In this document: positions 17,755 to 26,129 of the stretch, piece by piece | How positions within the stretch are numbered: the stretch's first letter is position 1 | Layout: the number at the start of each line of letters is the position of its first letter | DNA from: an uncultured Acetobacteraceae bacterium | Lineage (GTDB): Bacteria > Pseudomonadota > Alphaproteobacteria > Acetobacterales > Acetobacteraceae | Direction of reading: 5' to 3' | Assembly: GCA_903895595.1 (NCBI GenBank) | Contig: CAITUP010000113.1 | Location: forward strand, 1-64,000 | Length of the DNA: 64,000 bases | The notes under the pieces: generated by a model | The model's database searches: none | What the model was told of the DNA's origin: nothing | Seen by the model: only the letters and a program-made list of their open reading frames with translations | Position numbers and translations under genes: made by a program

Positions 17755-18279
17755 ATGACCATCACGATTGAGCAATTCGCGGCCGACTGCCACGACGCGC
17801 TGAAGAACAACCCCGGCACGCCGGGCCGGGAAAAGGTCCGCGACCTGACCAAACAGGCACTGTCCGACCCGGGCTTTATCGACACCTACATCCCAGTCGG
17901 CACGCCCGAGCGGCATGTGCTGTATGAGGACGCCGAGCTGGGGTTTACCATTCTGGCGCATGGGTATACGGGGCCGAAGGGCAGCAAGCCGCACGATCAC
18001 GGCCCGTCCTGGGCGATTTACGGCCAAGCCGATGGCGAGACCATCATGACGGCGTGGGACCTGGTCGCTCGGCCGACCGAAGCGACGCCCGGCAAGGCGA
18101 AATTCAACCACAATTACGTCATGAAACGCGGCGACGCGTATCTGTACGACATCGGCGTGCTGCACTCCCCGGAACGTAAAGCCGCGACGCGCCTGCTGCG
18201 GATCGAGGGGCTGAATATGGCCAAGATCAAACGCCTGCCTTATGAGGCGGTAGAGACCTCGGCCGCCGCCGCGGAATAA
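17755..18279 (+). CDS. Cupin protein, cysteine-dioxygenase-like
   Basis: 174 aa. The cupin iron site is visible as SKPHDHGPSWAIYG (His-x-His of motif 1, about residues 80-82) followed by an acidic residue, and GDAYLYDIGVLHSPE (motif 2 histidine). The all-helical N-terminus and overall length resemble cysteine-dioxygenase-like cupins. It starts after an AAGAAAGAAGGAG ribosome site and is followed 16 bp later by a Baeyer-Villiger monooxygenase gene, suggesting one oxidative operon. Substrate unknown. Confidence 0.72.
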   Translation: MTITIEQFAADCHDALKNNPGTPGREKVRDLTKQALSDPGFIDTYIPVGTPERHVLYEDAELGFTILAHGYTGPKGSKPHDHGPSWAIYGQADGETIMTAWDLVARPTEATPGKAKFNHNYVMKRGDAYLYDIGVLHSPERKAATRLLRIEGLNMAKIKRLPYEAVETSAAAAE

Positions 18280-18295
18280 ACAGGAGCAACCCAAG

Positions 18296-19930
18296 GTGAG
18301 TGCCGCATTGGAAACCCGGGGCTTTCAGGCCTCGGGGACGGATTTCGACGCGATCGTGGTGGGGGCGGGAATTTCCGGCCTTTATCAGCTGTATCGCCTT
18401 CGGGAATTGGGGTTACGGGTGAAGGTGCTGGAAGCCGGCACCGGCGTCGGCGGCACTTGGTATTGGAATCGCTATCCCGGGGCGCGCTTCGATTCCGAAA
18501 GCTATTCCTATGCGTATTCGTTTTCGCAGGAATTGCTGAACGAGTGGGACTGGACCGAGCACTTCGCGCCGCAACCGGAAACGTTGCGGTATTTGAATTT
18601 CGTCGCGGATAAATTCGATCTGCGGCGCGATATCCAGTTCCGCAGCCGCGTCGCCGCCGCGCATTACGACGACGCGGCGCGCGTATGGGATGTGACGCTG
18701 GAAGACGGTACCGCGTACCGAGCACGCTTTCTAATCACTGCAATTGGCGTGCTGTCGGCCCACACGATGCCGCGCATTCCCGGCGTCGAGGACTTCCAGG
18801 GCCAGTCCTTCCACACGGCTCGTTGGCCGCACGATCCCGTCAGCTTCGAGGGCAAGCGCGTCGCTGTGATCGGCACCGGCGCGACCGGCGTGCAGACGAT
18901 CCAGGAAGTCGCCAAGACCGCCGGCCATCTGACGGTGTTTCAGCGCACGCCGAACTGGTGCACGCCGCTGCATAACCGCAAAATCGACAAAGCCGAGATG
19001 GAAGAAATCCGCGCCGGCTATCCGGAAATGTTCAAGCGCTGCCAGGAAACCTTCGCCTGCTTCCTGCATACGCCCGATCCGCGCAGCGCGTTGGAGGTCA
19101 CGCCGGAAGAGCGGGAGGCGTTTTTCGAGCACCTCTATGCCTCCCCCGGTTTTGGGATTTGGCAGGGGAATTTCCGCGACATTTTGAACAATCGCGAAGC
19201 CAACGCGTTGATCAGCGATTTCGTTGCCGGCAAAATCCGCCAGCGTGTAAAGGACCCGGCGACAGCGGAAAAGCTGATTCCCAAAGACCACGGCTTCGGC
19301 ACCCGCCGCGTGCCGATGGAAACGCGGTATTACGAGGTCTACAATCAACCGAACGTCAGACTGGTGGACATCAAGGAAACCCCGATCCAGCAGATCACTG
19401 CCACCGGGATCGAAACGTCGGATGCCGCCTACGAGTTCGATATCATTATCTACGCGACCGGCTTCCACGCGATAACCGGCGCTTTCGACAGGATCGATAT
19501 CCGCGGCGCCAACGGCGCACTGTTGAAAGACAAATGGGCCGCCGGGCCGCAGACCTATCTCGGCGTTCAGGTCGAGGGTTTTCCGAATATGATGATGCTC
19601 ATGGGGCCGCACACGGCACTGGGCAACCTGCCGCGCAGCATCGAATACAATGTGGAATGGGTGACGCGACTGATCCGCCATATGAGGGACAACGGCCTGA
19701 CCCGTGCAGAAGCCACCCCCGCCGGTGTCGAAAGCTGGACGAACCACGTACGCGCCTTGGGGGTTGGGTTGTTGTCCAATGAGATCGACTCCTGGATGAC
19801 CGGTGTTAACCGCAACGTGGACGGCAAGGATACCCGAGTCATCGCCCGCTACAGCGGCAGCGCGCCGGCCTATCGGGAACGGTGCGACCAAGTGTCCGCG
19901 GACGGGTTTAAAGAATTGGCTCTGGCCTGA
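18296..19930 (+). CDS. Baeyer-Villiger flavin monooxygenase
   Basis: 544 aa, class B flavoprotein monooxygenase using FAD and NADPH. Seen: FAD Rossmann VVGAGISGLYQLYRL (about residues 21-35), the BVMO fingerprint FQGQSFHTARWP (FxGxxxHxxxWP), a second Rossmann VIGTGATGVQTIQEV for NADPH, and YATGFHAI near the C-terminus. It resembles cyclohexanone/phenylacetone monooxygenases, which convert cyclic or aryl ketones to esters or lactones. The GTG start at 18296 is supported by AGGAG 9 nt upstream. The flavoprotein gene follows by 14 bp, fitting a shared pathway on a cyclic ketone. Confidence 0.9.
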   Translation: MSAALETRGFQASGTDFDAIVVGAGISGLYQLYRLRELGLRVKVLEAGTGVGGTWYWNRYPGARFDSESYSYAYSFSQELLNEWDWTEHFAPQPETLRYLNFVADKFDLRRDIQFRSRVAAAHYDDAARVWDVTLEDGTAYRARFLITAIGVLSAHTMPRIPGVEDFQGQSFHTARWPHDPVSFEGKRVAVIGTGATGVQTIQEVAKTAGHLTVFQRTPNWCTPLHNRKIDKAEMEEIRAGYPEMFKRCQETFACFLHTPDPRSALEVTPEEREAFFEHLYASPGFGIWQGNFRDILNNREANALISDFVAGKIRQRVKDPATAEKLIPKDHGFGTRRVPMETRYYEVYNQPNVRLVDIKETPIQQITATGIETSDAAYEFDIIIYATGFHAITGAFDRIDIRGANGALLKDKWAAGPQTYLGVQVEGFPNMMMLMGPHTALGNLPRSIEYNVEWVTRLIRHMRDNGLTRAEATPAGVESWTNHVRALGVGLLSNEIDSWMTGVNRNVDGKDTRVIARYSGSAPAYRERCDQVSADGFKELALA

Positions 19931-19944
19931 TATGAGGAACGATT

Positions 19945-21408
19945 ATGCAATATAAATGGGATGAAGAAGCCGACGTCGTCGTCGTGGGCTTCGGGGCAGC
20001 CGGGATGGCCGCTTCGGTCACGGCACACGAGTTGGGCGCTTCCGTCATTATTCTGGAAAAAGCGCCGGAAGGCGAGGAAGGCGGCAACACGCGCGTCGCC
20101 GGTCAGGGTTATTTGAATACGTCGTCCGTCGAAAGCGCCATTGCCTATTTGAACGCACTGTGCGGCCCGTTCACCGTGCCGCAGCCGATGGTCCAGGTTT
20201 GGGCCGAGGAGATGTGCAAGAACAACGAGTGGTTGGCGAGCCTCGGCGGCGATCCGCAGGAGCATCAGCACCCACCGGTCGGAATCGAATTTCCGGATCT
20301 GCCGGGCGCCGACTGCGTGCATAAATTCCATGATGGCCCGACCTACGGGTATTCCTACACATGGAAATTGTTCGAGCGTCTGGTGAAGGAACGCCCGATC
20401 CGCGTGCTTTATGAAACGCCGGGCCGAACGCTGATTCAGAACGATATTACCAAGGAAATTCTGGGCGTTCGGGCGCAGCGGGATGGCAAGGACGTTCTGG
20501 TGAAAGCGCGCAAGGGTGTCGTGCTGACCTGCGGCGGGTTCGAGAACAATCAGGAGATGATCCGTAATTATCTCCCGGGCGTGCCGTATTGCTACACCTC
20601 GGGCTCGCCCTACAACGAGGGCGACGGCATCACGATGGCGATGTCGGTCGGGGCCGATCTTTGGCACATGAATAATTACGCCGGCCCCTCGATGGCGCTG
20701 AAAGTGCCGGAGGTTCGCACGTCGTTTTCGATGCAGGCGCTGCATTACAGCAAACAGCCGCCGGGCGGCATGATCGTTGTCGGACCGGACGGGCGGCGTT
20801 TCACGGACGAGAAGTTCAAGACGCGGCATGGGAAAGTGCCGGTGAACGGGCGGTGGCTGCCGCTGTCGACGCCGTGTCCGATGTATATGATTATCGATCA
20901 CGCGCATTTCTCGGCCGGGCCGCTGTACGACGGGCACCCGAGCCATGGGTGGACGCAGATTGTCGAGAAGTATGAGTGGAGCGAGGATAACAGCAAGGAA
21001 CTCGCGAAGGGTTGGATCGTGAAGGGCGCCAGCATCGCGGCTTTGGCCTCGGCGATCGGGCTGGACCCGGCCGTTCTGGAGGCCACGGTTGGGCGCTGGA
21101 ACCAGTCCTGCGCGGGTGGCAAGGACACGGAATTCAATCGCACGCTGATGATGGCGCCGATTGCGCAAGGGCCGTTCTACGCGGTGGAAATGTCGCCCTC
21201 GATGTTGAACACGCAGGGCGGGCCTAGGCGGAACGAAAAGGCGCAGATCGTGCGGCCCGATGGGACACCTATTCCGCGGCTTTACAGCTCGGGAGAGCTG
21301 GGTTCGATCTACAGTTATCTGTACCAGGGGACCGGTAATCTGGGCGAGTGCCTGGCGTTCGGGCGGGTGGCAGCGCGGCATGCCGTGGCGGAGACGGCTT
21401 GGGGGTAG
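19945..21408 (+). CDS. FAD-dependent oxidoreductase (fumarate reductase/3-ketosteroid dehydrogenase-like)
   Basis: 487 aa. FAD Rossmann VVVVGFGAAGMAASV at residues 10-24, glutamate in IILEKAPEGEEGGNTRVAGQG, second FAD stretch GVVLTCGGFENN, and a C-terminal SSGELGSIYSYLYQGTGNLGECLAFGR that closes the flavin site. This arrangement is shared by fumarate reductase flavoproteins and delta-1-ketosteroid dehydrogenases, which insert or remove a C=C next to a carbonyl. Following a BVMO gene by 14 bp, it probably acts on the same carbonyl substrate series. It faces the EthD gene tail to tail. Confidence 0.85.
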   Translation: MQYKWDEEADVVVVGFGAAGMAASVTAHELGASVIILEKAPEGEEGGNTRVAGQGYLNTSSVESAIAYLNALCGPFTVPQPMVQVWAEEMCKNNEWLASLGGDPQEHQHPPVGIEFPDLPGADCVHKFHDGPTYGYSYTWKLFERLVKERPIRVLYETPGRTLIQNDITKEILGVRAQRDGKDVLVKARKGVVLTCGGFENNQEMIRNYLPGVPYCYTSGSPYNEGDGITMAMSVGADLWHMNNYAGPSMALKVPEVRTSFSMQALHYSKQPPGGMIVVGPDGRRFTDEKFKTRHGKVPVNGRWLPLSTPCPMYMIIDHAHFSAGPLYDGHPSHGWTQIVEKYEWSEDNSKELAKGWIVKGASIAALASAIGLDPAVLEATVGRWNQSCAGGKDTEFNRTLMMAPIAQGPFYAVEMSPSMLNTQGGPRRNEKAQIVRPDGTPIPRLYSSGELGSIYSYLYQGTGNLGECLAFGRVAARHAVAETAWG

Positions 21409-21416
21409 GGGCACCG

Positions 21417-21473
21417 CCACTGTCCCCCGTCATGGTCCGCCTGACCCGACCATGACGGTTAATTAGACAGTGG
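21417..21473. repeat. REP-like palindrome at a convergent junction, copy 2
   Basis: Two nested perfect stems: outer CCACTGTC (21417-21424) with GACAGTGG (21466-21473), inner CCGTCATGGTC (21427-21437) with GACCATGACGG (21448-21458). The inner arm words match the element at 1-67. It lies between two genes that converge and covers the last bases of the EthD gene, so it can act as a terminator-like structure for both directions, though without a T-run. Confidence 0.6.
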
Positions 21474-21800
21474 AATAATCTCTTTCTCCTCGATCAAGTA
21501 CGACTTGATCTCGGCGATAATCAGCGCCCCGTCGTCCGTCAGCGCCTTCATCTCCGGTGTGGCGGCGGCGCGTTCGTAAGCGGCGAGATCGTCGTACCAC
21601 AATTCGGCGATCCCATCGATTTGCACACCGCTCTCCGGCACGTCCGCCCGGGTGCGGGTGCCGACGATATGCGACTGCACGTAGCGCCGAATCCCCGGCA
21701 CCGCCAACGCGAGCGGTCCGTGGATATTCAACCAATGATCCACGAACTGCTCATGCGTCAGGTGCGGCTTGCGGGTCAGCAGGCCGATCGATTTCAGCAC
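21459..21800 (-). CDS. EthD domain-containing protein
   Basis: 113 aa, ferredoxin-like alpha+beta barrel. Typical EthD features: LLTRKPHLTHEQFVDHWLNIHGP at the N-terminus (HW...HGP motif), GIRRYVQSHIV, and IDGIAELWYDDLAAYERA. EthD proteins assist oxidative catabolism or act as small lyases/isomerases in polyketide pathways; none can be assigned here. It starts 1 bp after the dioxygenase stop, so it is the third gene of a minus-strand operon. Confidence 0.85.
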   Translation of the reverse strand: MLKSIGLLTRKPHLTHEQFVDHWLNIHGPLALAVPGIRRYVQSHIVGTRTRADVPESGVQIDGIAELWYDDLAAYERAAATPEMKALTDDGALIIAEIKSYLIEEKEIIPLSN

Positions 21801-21801
21801 T

Positions 21802-22689
21802 TTACGCCGCCTCGGCCATCGTGGACCGCAGCCCCGCTACCGTCGTGCGGTGCATGTCGCGCACCTGAGTGGCATCGAACGGGCGGGAGCGGTGCATCGT
21901 CTGCTGGTTATCCCACACCACCAGATCGTTCACCGTCCACTTGTGCGAATACACGAATTTCCGCTGTGTCGCGTGTTCCGTCAGGTCGCGCAGGAACGCC
22001 CGCGCCTCGGGGATCGGCCAGCCGACGATAGTGCCGGCGTGGGAGGCCAGATACAGCGATTTCCGCCCCGTGGAGGGATGCCGCCGCACCAGAAGCTGCT
22101 TCACCGGCGCGAAGGCCTTGCGTTCGGCGTCGGTGAAATCCCCAAAGCCGATCAACGCACGGGAAAACAGCTGGCTGTGCTCGCACACCAGATTCTCGCA
22201 CTCGGCCTTGGTTTCCTCGTCGAGTTCGTCGTACGCCAGCTTCATCGACGCGAATTCGGTGTTTCCCCCGGCATCCGGAATGATCCGCGCCGACAGCAGC
22301 GAATATTTCGCCGGCACGACCTTGAAGGAACTGTCGGAGTGCCAGAGCCGCGTGCCAAGGCTGAACAACCGCCGCCGGTTGTCGCGCGCCAGCACGTTGT
22401 TGTTCTGATCGAGGTTCGAAATATCGGCGATATGCGCCCCCAGCCGGTCGCGGCCGTCGCGCAGGTTATTGGTCGCCAGCTCCAGTTCCCCGAAATTGCG
22501 GGAGAATGCCATTTGCGTTTCGTCGGTGAAGGCCTGGCCGTGGAACACCAACACCCCGAATTCGTCCATCCCGCGCTCGATCTGCTGCGCTTCGCTGGCG
22601 GTGAGGGGCTTGGTGATGTCGATGCCGGATACCACGCCCGCGAACAGCGGGCGGGACACGGGATCGATCGGTTTGATGGTCAGTGTCAT
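21802..22689 (-). CDS. TauD/TfdA family Fe(II)/2-oxoglutarate dioxygenase
   Basis: 295 aa. Iron ligands: LWHSDSSF (His-x-Asp, about residues 116-118) and the distal His in NQQTMHRSRPF (about 268), with the 2-oxoglutarate arginine downstream in VRDMHRTTV. The family hydroxylates next to a heteroatom, releasing sulfite, glyoxylate or similar; the substrate here is unknown. It lies 12 bp after the 537-aa gene and 1 bp before EthD, a tight operon. Confidence 0.9.
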   Translation of the reverse strand: MTLTIKPIDPVSRPLFAGVVSGIDITKPLTASEAQQIERGMDEFGVLVFHGQAFTDETQMAFSRNFGELELATNNLRDGRDRLGAHIADISNLDQNNNVLARDNRRRLFSLGTRLWHSDSSFKVVPAKYSLLSARIIPDAGGNTEFASMKLAYDELDEETKAECENLVCEHSQLFSRALIGFGDFTDAERKAFAPVKQLLVRRHPSTGRKSLYLASHAGTIVGWPIPEARAFLRDLTEHATQRKFVYSHKWTVNDLVVWDNQQTMHRSRPFDATQVRDMHRTTVAGLRSTMAEAA

Positions 22690-22701
22690 CGCGCGTCTCC
22701 C

Positions 22702-24315
22702 TCAGACCAATTCGCTATACCCAAAGGCCTGCCCGAACCGGCGCGACGGTTCCTGCACGTCGCCGTATTTGCGGTGGCCGGCGGTGTGATAGGCAGCCGA
22801 CAGCAGCAGCAAATCGCGGCCGGGGTGCTTGTTGGTGCCCCAGTCCATCAGCATGCATTGGGCGATTTCCTGGTTGTGCGGATCGTTGCCCAGGCGGCAC
22901 GCCGCCAAAGCAATACGCTGCACCAGCGGCGCCTTGTCGGACACGTTCTCGATATATGCCTGCGTCCAATCCAGGCTGCCCTGCGTATCCAGCGTCACGA
23001 CTGCGTTCTCGACCCGGTCCAGCAACTGCCCCGCCGTCATCGCGCTGGCGCCCGACGGTGCCTTCGCGGTGAAGGGATGGGAATCGTTCAAACCGGCCTG
23101 ACAGCCGGCAACGCGGTTGGCGAAATTGCCCGCGACATAGAGCAAGCGCAGCCGGCGAGGATGGTCGAAATTGTCCCAGAACCATGCCAGCGTGTTGTGA
23201 TACTCGTAGCAATGGTGGGGCATGTTGAACAAATTGGGATCGCGCGTTTCCAACACGATCTGCCCTACCGCCAGCTGCAGGACGTCGAGAATGCGCCGCG
23301 GGTCCTGCCCGGCTTTGAGCATCCGCGTCGTCGCTTCCAGCACATCGGTCTCACTACCGCGGGTCACCGCTTGGATCAGGGTGCGCGAGTCCTCCTCGGG
23401 CACCGGCCCGGTGTTCGCCAGCATCGCGAGTTCGTTCGGCCCGACGCCGCCGTACGGCACGGCCTTCAGAACCTCGCCCTCGATCGTCATTTTGACCCAG
23501 TTGCAGGCCAGTTCGTACGTCGAGTACCAGCGGGGGCCGACGGCCACGTCCAGCGCCCCGGCGTAAACCACGTTATGCGCATTGTCCCAGCCCAAAGCGT
23601 TGCCGAGTTCCACCGTCGAACGCGTGCGGTATGCCTTGTGCCCTGTCGTGTAGGACCGGTTGTGCAGCAGACGGTCCTGCACATCGATCAGCCCGGCGAA
23701 GCACATCTCCTGCAGGACTTCCTTGCGGTCGGCCTTTTCCTCGAAATTGCCGAGGAACAGGCGATAGGCATCGATGACATTGCCGCGATGCACCTGCGTC
23801 ATCCATTCGTTCAGGCGTTCCTTCAGCGGCGCGTTGACACGCAGCGGCTGCTGGTCTTGCCAGTAGACCACGGGGGCCGGCGGGTTCGGTTCCAGCATGC
23901 CGGCGTTGCCGCGGTGCCGCGTATAATGCCCCGGCGCCAGGTCCAGCTTCTGATTCCAGATATCCAGCCCGCTCGGGATGTACCAAATCGTCTGCGCCAT
24001 CGGCAGCATCGCCAGATGTGCGGGCAGCATTTTGGTCAGGTTGATGGTGGCGCGGGCGCTGAGCAGGCAGTGGTCGTTGTTGACGAAATTGGGATACCCG
24101 TCGTCGATCCGCTCATGATAGGGCACATGGGTGTAGGGGGCGTGGATGCGCACACCCTCGGCGACGATTTCGTTCAGCGGTCGCCCGGCCTTGATCAGGT
24201 CGTAGTAGACATCGCTGGCACCGCGCTGATCGCGGGCGAGGCAGCGGTCTTCCAGCTTGGCATACAAGGCGTTGGCGCCGCTCCGGTCCTTGGAGATGTC
24301 GGTCTGGCTATCCAT
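22702..24315 (-). CDS. Unrecognised histidine-rich 537-aa protein
   Basis: 537 aa; I do not recognise the family. No signal peptide or clear membrane helix; composition suggests mostly helices. Histidine clusters stand out: IHAPYTHVPYHE and NNDHC (about residues 55-80), APGHYTRH (about 130), and MPHHCYEYHN then NFDHPRR (about 365-385). Together these could make a metal site. Start ATG 24315 has GAGGAG upstream; the frame is open further upstream but antisense to the NHL gene. It is the first gene of an operon with the dioxygenase and EthD, so an oxidative role is plausible. Its size and helices loosely recall questin-oxidase-type proteins, but I see no shared motif and do not assign it. Confidence 0.8.
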   Translation of the reverse strand: MDSQTDISKDRSGANALYAKLEDRCLARDQRGASDVYYDLIKAGRPLNEIVAEGVRIHAPYTHVPYHERIDDGYPNFVNNDHCLLSARATINLTKMLPAHLAMLPMAQTIWYIPSGLDIWNQKLDLAPGHYTRHRGNAGMLEPNPPAPVVYWQDQQPLRVNAPLKERLNEWMTQVHRGNVIDAYRLFLGNFEEKADRKEVLQEMCFAGLIDVQDRLLHNRSYTTGHKAYRTRSTVELGNALGWDNAHNVVYAGALDVAVGPRWYSTYELACNWVKMTIEGEVLKAVPYGGVGPNELAMLANTGPVPEEDSRTLIQAVTRGSETDVLEATTRMLKAGQDPRRILDVLQLAVGQIVLETRDPNLFNMPHHCYEYHNTLAWFWDNFDHPRRLRLLYVAGNFANRVAGCQAGLNDSHPFTAKAPSGASAMTAGQLLDRVENAVVTLDTQGSLDWTQAYIENVSDKAPLVQRIALAACRLGNDPHNQEIAQCMLMDWGTNKHPGRDLLLLSAAYHTAGHRKYGDVQEPSRRFGQAFGYSELV

Positions 24316-24411
24316 TTGTAACGCTCCTCGGGCATGTTCATGCTTTCCCGGCGATCCTACGCTTGACAGGACGCGGACGGCAACCATCGTAGCCCTGAGC
24401 AAGGCGGGGGA

Positions 24412-25446
24412 ATGACGATGGCGGGCTGGATTATATCGACAGCGGTTGGAACGGGCGCGCAAGGGCATGCGGGGGACGGCGGGACGGCGGCGCGGGCACT
24501 GCTGAACAATCCGTTCGATATCGCCTTTGCCTCCGATGGAGACATGATCTTTTCCGATACATTCAACCACTGCATTCGCCGCGTGAACGCAAAAACCGGC
24601 ACGATTACCAACATTGCCGGCACTGGCGAGCGCGGGTTCGCCGGCGACGGCGGCCCGGCGACGAAGGCACGACTGAATGAACCATACGGCGTGGTCGTGG
24701 ATCGCGCCGGGCAGATCTTCTTTGCCGACCGGCTGAACCGCCGGGTCCGCAAGATCGACACGGCCGGCCAAATCTCCACCCTGGCCGGCGACGGATCGGG
24801 CAAATACAGCGGCGACGGCGGTTCGGCTGCAATCGCCGGACTGGCCGAACCCAACGGGCTGGCGCTCGACAAGGCGCAGACGGATCTGTTCATCGCCGAC
24901 GTCGCCGATCACCGGGTGCGGGTGGTGGACCTGACATCGGGAATAATCGCCACATTCGCAGGAACGGGGGAGGGCAAGCACGACGGCGATGGCGGCCCCG
25001 CAACATCGGCCGGCATCTTCGGCGCCCGGGCTGTCGCTCTGGCGCCGGATGGGTCGCTATATGTGATGGAGCGTCAAGGCAGCAGCATCCGCCAGATCCG
25101 CGACGGGGTGATTCAAACCGTCGCCGGCACCGGCGAACGCGGTTACGCCGGGGACGGTGGCAACGCTCGGGTGGCGGTGTTTGCCGCACCGAAGGAAATG
25201 ACGCTGGACGCCGCCGGCAATATCTATGTCGTCGATACCGAAAACCACGCCATCCGACGGATCGATGCGGCGACCTGGATCGTGGAAACCATCGCCGGCA
25301 ACGGCACGGCCGGTCCCGGAGGCGACGGAGGCCCCGCGACGCAAGCCGGCCTGGCGCGCCCGCACGGTGCAGCAGTCGGCCCGGATGGGGCGATCTACAT
25401 CGGCGACAGCGAGAACCACCGGGTGCGGAAACTGTCCCCCGCGTAG
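24412..25446 (+). CDS. NHL-repeat beta-propeller protein
   Basis: 344 aa made of about six NHL blades. Each carries a version of ...AGTGERGFAGDGGPAT followed by LNEPYGVVVDRAG and an IRRI/VRKI strand, for example at about residues 10, 65, 120, 175, 230 and 285. No signal peptide is evident. NHL propellers serve as binding scaffolds or, more rarely, lactonase/lyase domains. It diverges from the 537-aa gene, with 96 bp between starts. Either ATG 24412 or ATG 24418 could be used. Confidence 0.85.
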   Translation: MTMAGWIISTAVGTGAQGHAGDGGTAARALLNNPFDIAFASDGDMIFSDTFNHCIRRVNAKTGTITNIAGTGERGFAGDGGPATKARLNEPYGVVVDRAGQIFFADRLNRRVRKIDTAGQISTLAGDGSGKYSGDGGSAAIAGLAEPNGLALDKAQTDLFIADVADHRVRVVDLTSGIIATFAGTGEGKHDGDGGPATSAGIFGARAVALAPDGSLYVMERQGSSIRQIRDGVIQTVAGTGERGYAGDGGNARVAVFAAPKEMTLDAAGNIYVVDTENHAIRRIDAATWIVETIAGNGTAGPGGDGGPATQAGLARPHGAAVGPDGAIYIGDSENHRVRKLSPA

Positions 25447-25489
25447 GACAGGTGTTGAGAGTACGGGCGCGTCGGCAGGAAACCCGCCT

Positions 25490-25963
25490 CTATCGGACCA
25501 GCCCGTGCTGAAATCCGAACCCGCCCGCCGCGTTCGCCAGCTTCTGCAGATCCGTCCGCGACACCGCGAGGTCCTGCGCGCCCGCGCAATCGCCGGGGCC
25601 GTTGGCGGAGTGCGCGCCGGCCCAGTGCAGCCGGTATTCCGTGGCCGGGCTGGCGGTGTCCCGCGCTTCGACCACCAAGCTGCCGCCGTCCCGCACGATC
25701 ACCGCCGGGTCCATCGCACAAGTCGTCCGGCCCGCCACCGCAGGTTCCGCGACCGGCACTTCCAGCAGCCACACATCCTGCACTTGGGTGCTCGGGCGGA
25801 ATACCACCATGTCCCCGACCTTGGGGCGCAGTGCGTCCAAATTCAGCATAAGGAGCGTCGCAAACATCCCGATCGACATGATGCATGCGGCCAAAGCAGC
25901 CGGACCGGCTGCTATCCAAACCGCGCTTGGTTCATGGTCGTTTTCGTGATCGTCGGGCCGCAT
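25490..25963 (-). CDS. Hypothetical single-pass membrane protein
   Basis: 157 aa. A charged His/Asp-rich N-terminus, one membrane helix at about residues 15-38, then a soluble domain, probably periplasmic, of short beta strands (VGDMVVFRP, VWLLEVPV, GSLVVEAR, YRLHWAGAH) ending with a helix. ATG 25963 has AGGAG upstream; the open frame to 26236 overlaps the divergent promoter and has no support. No family recognised. It converges on the NHL gene. Confidence 0.6.
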   Translation of the reverse strand: MRPDDHENDHEPSAVWIAAGPAALAACIMSIGMFATLLMLNLDALRPKVGDMVVFRPSTQVQDVWLLEVPVAEPAVAGRTTCAMDPAVIVRDGGSLVVEARDTASPATEYRLHWAGAHSANGPGDCAGAQDLAVSRTDLQKLANAAGGFGFQHGLVR

Positions 25964-26129
25964 CGGGCGCTCCTGTATCCGTCCAAGACATGTTCGCCTA
26001 CATATAATCATCAGCATGGTGCAGTGCAACAAATTGCCAATGCCGGTTCCTCCGCCCAGCCCCGCGTTTGGCACAGGACTGCGTTTGCGCGATGCTCGCC
26101 GCTGGGCCTGGGAATAAGGGAGCGACCAG

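Noticed and set aside
21769-24321. An 850-codon plus-strand open frame over the dioxygenase and 537-aa genes.
   Set aside because: Its length is due to high GC; it spans two real minus-strand genes and their gap, and its residues are His/Arg/Gln-rich with no domain.
24316-24981. An N-terminal extension of the 537-aa protein.
   Set aside because: It would run antisense through the NHL-repeat gene; the ATG at 24315 has a good ribosome site.
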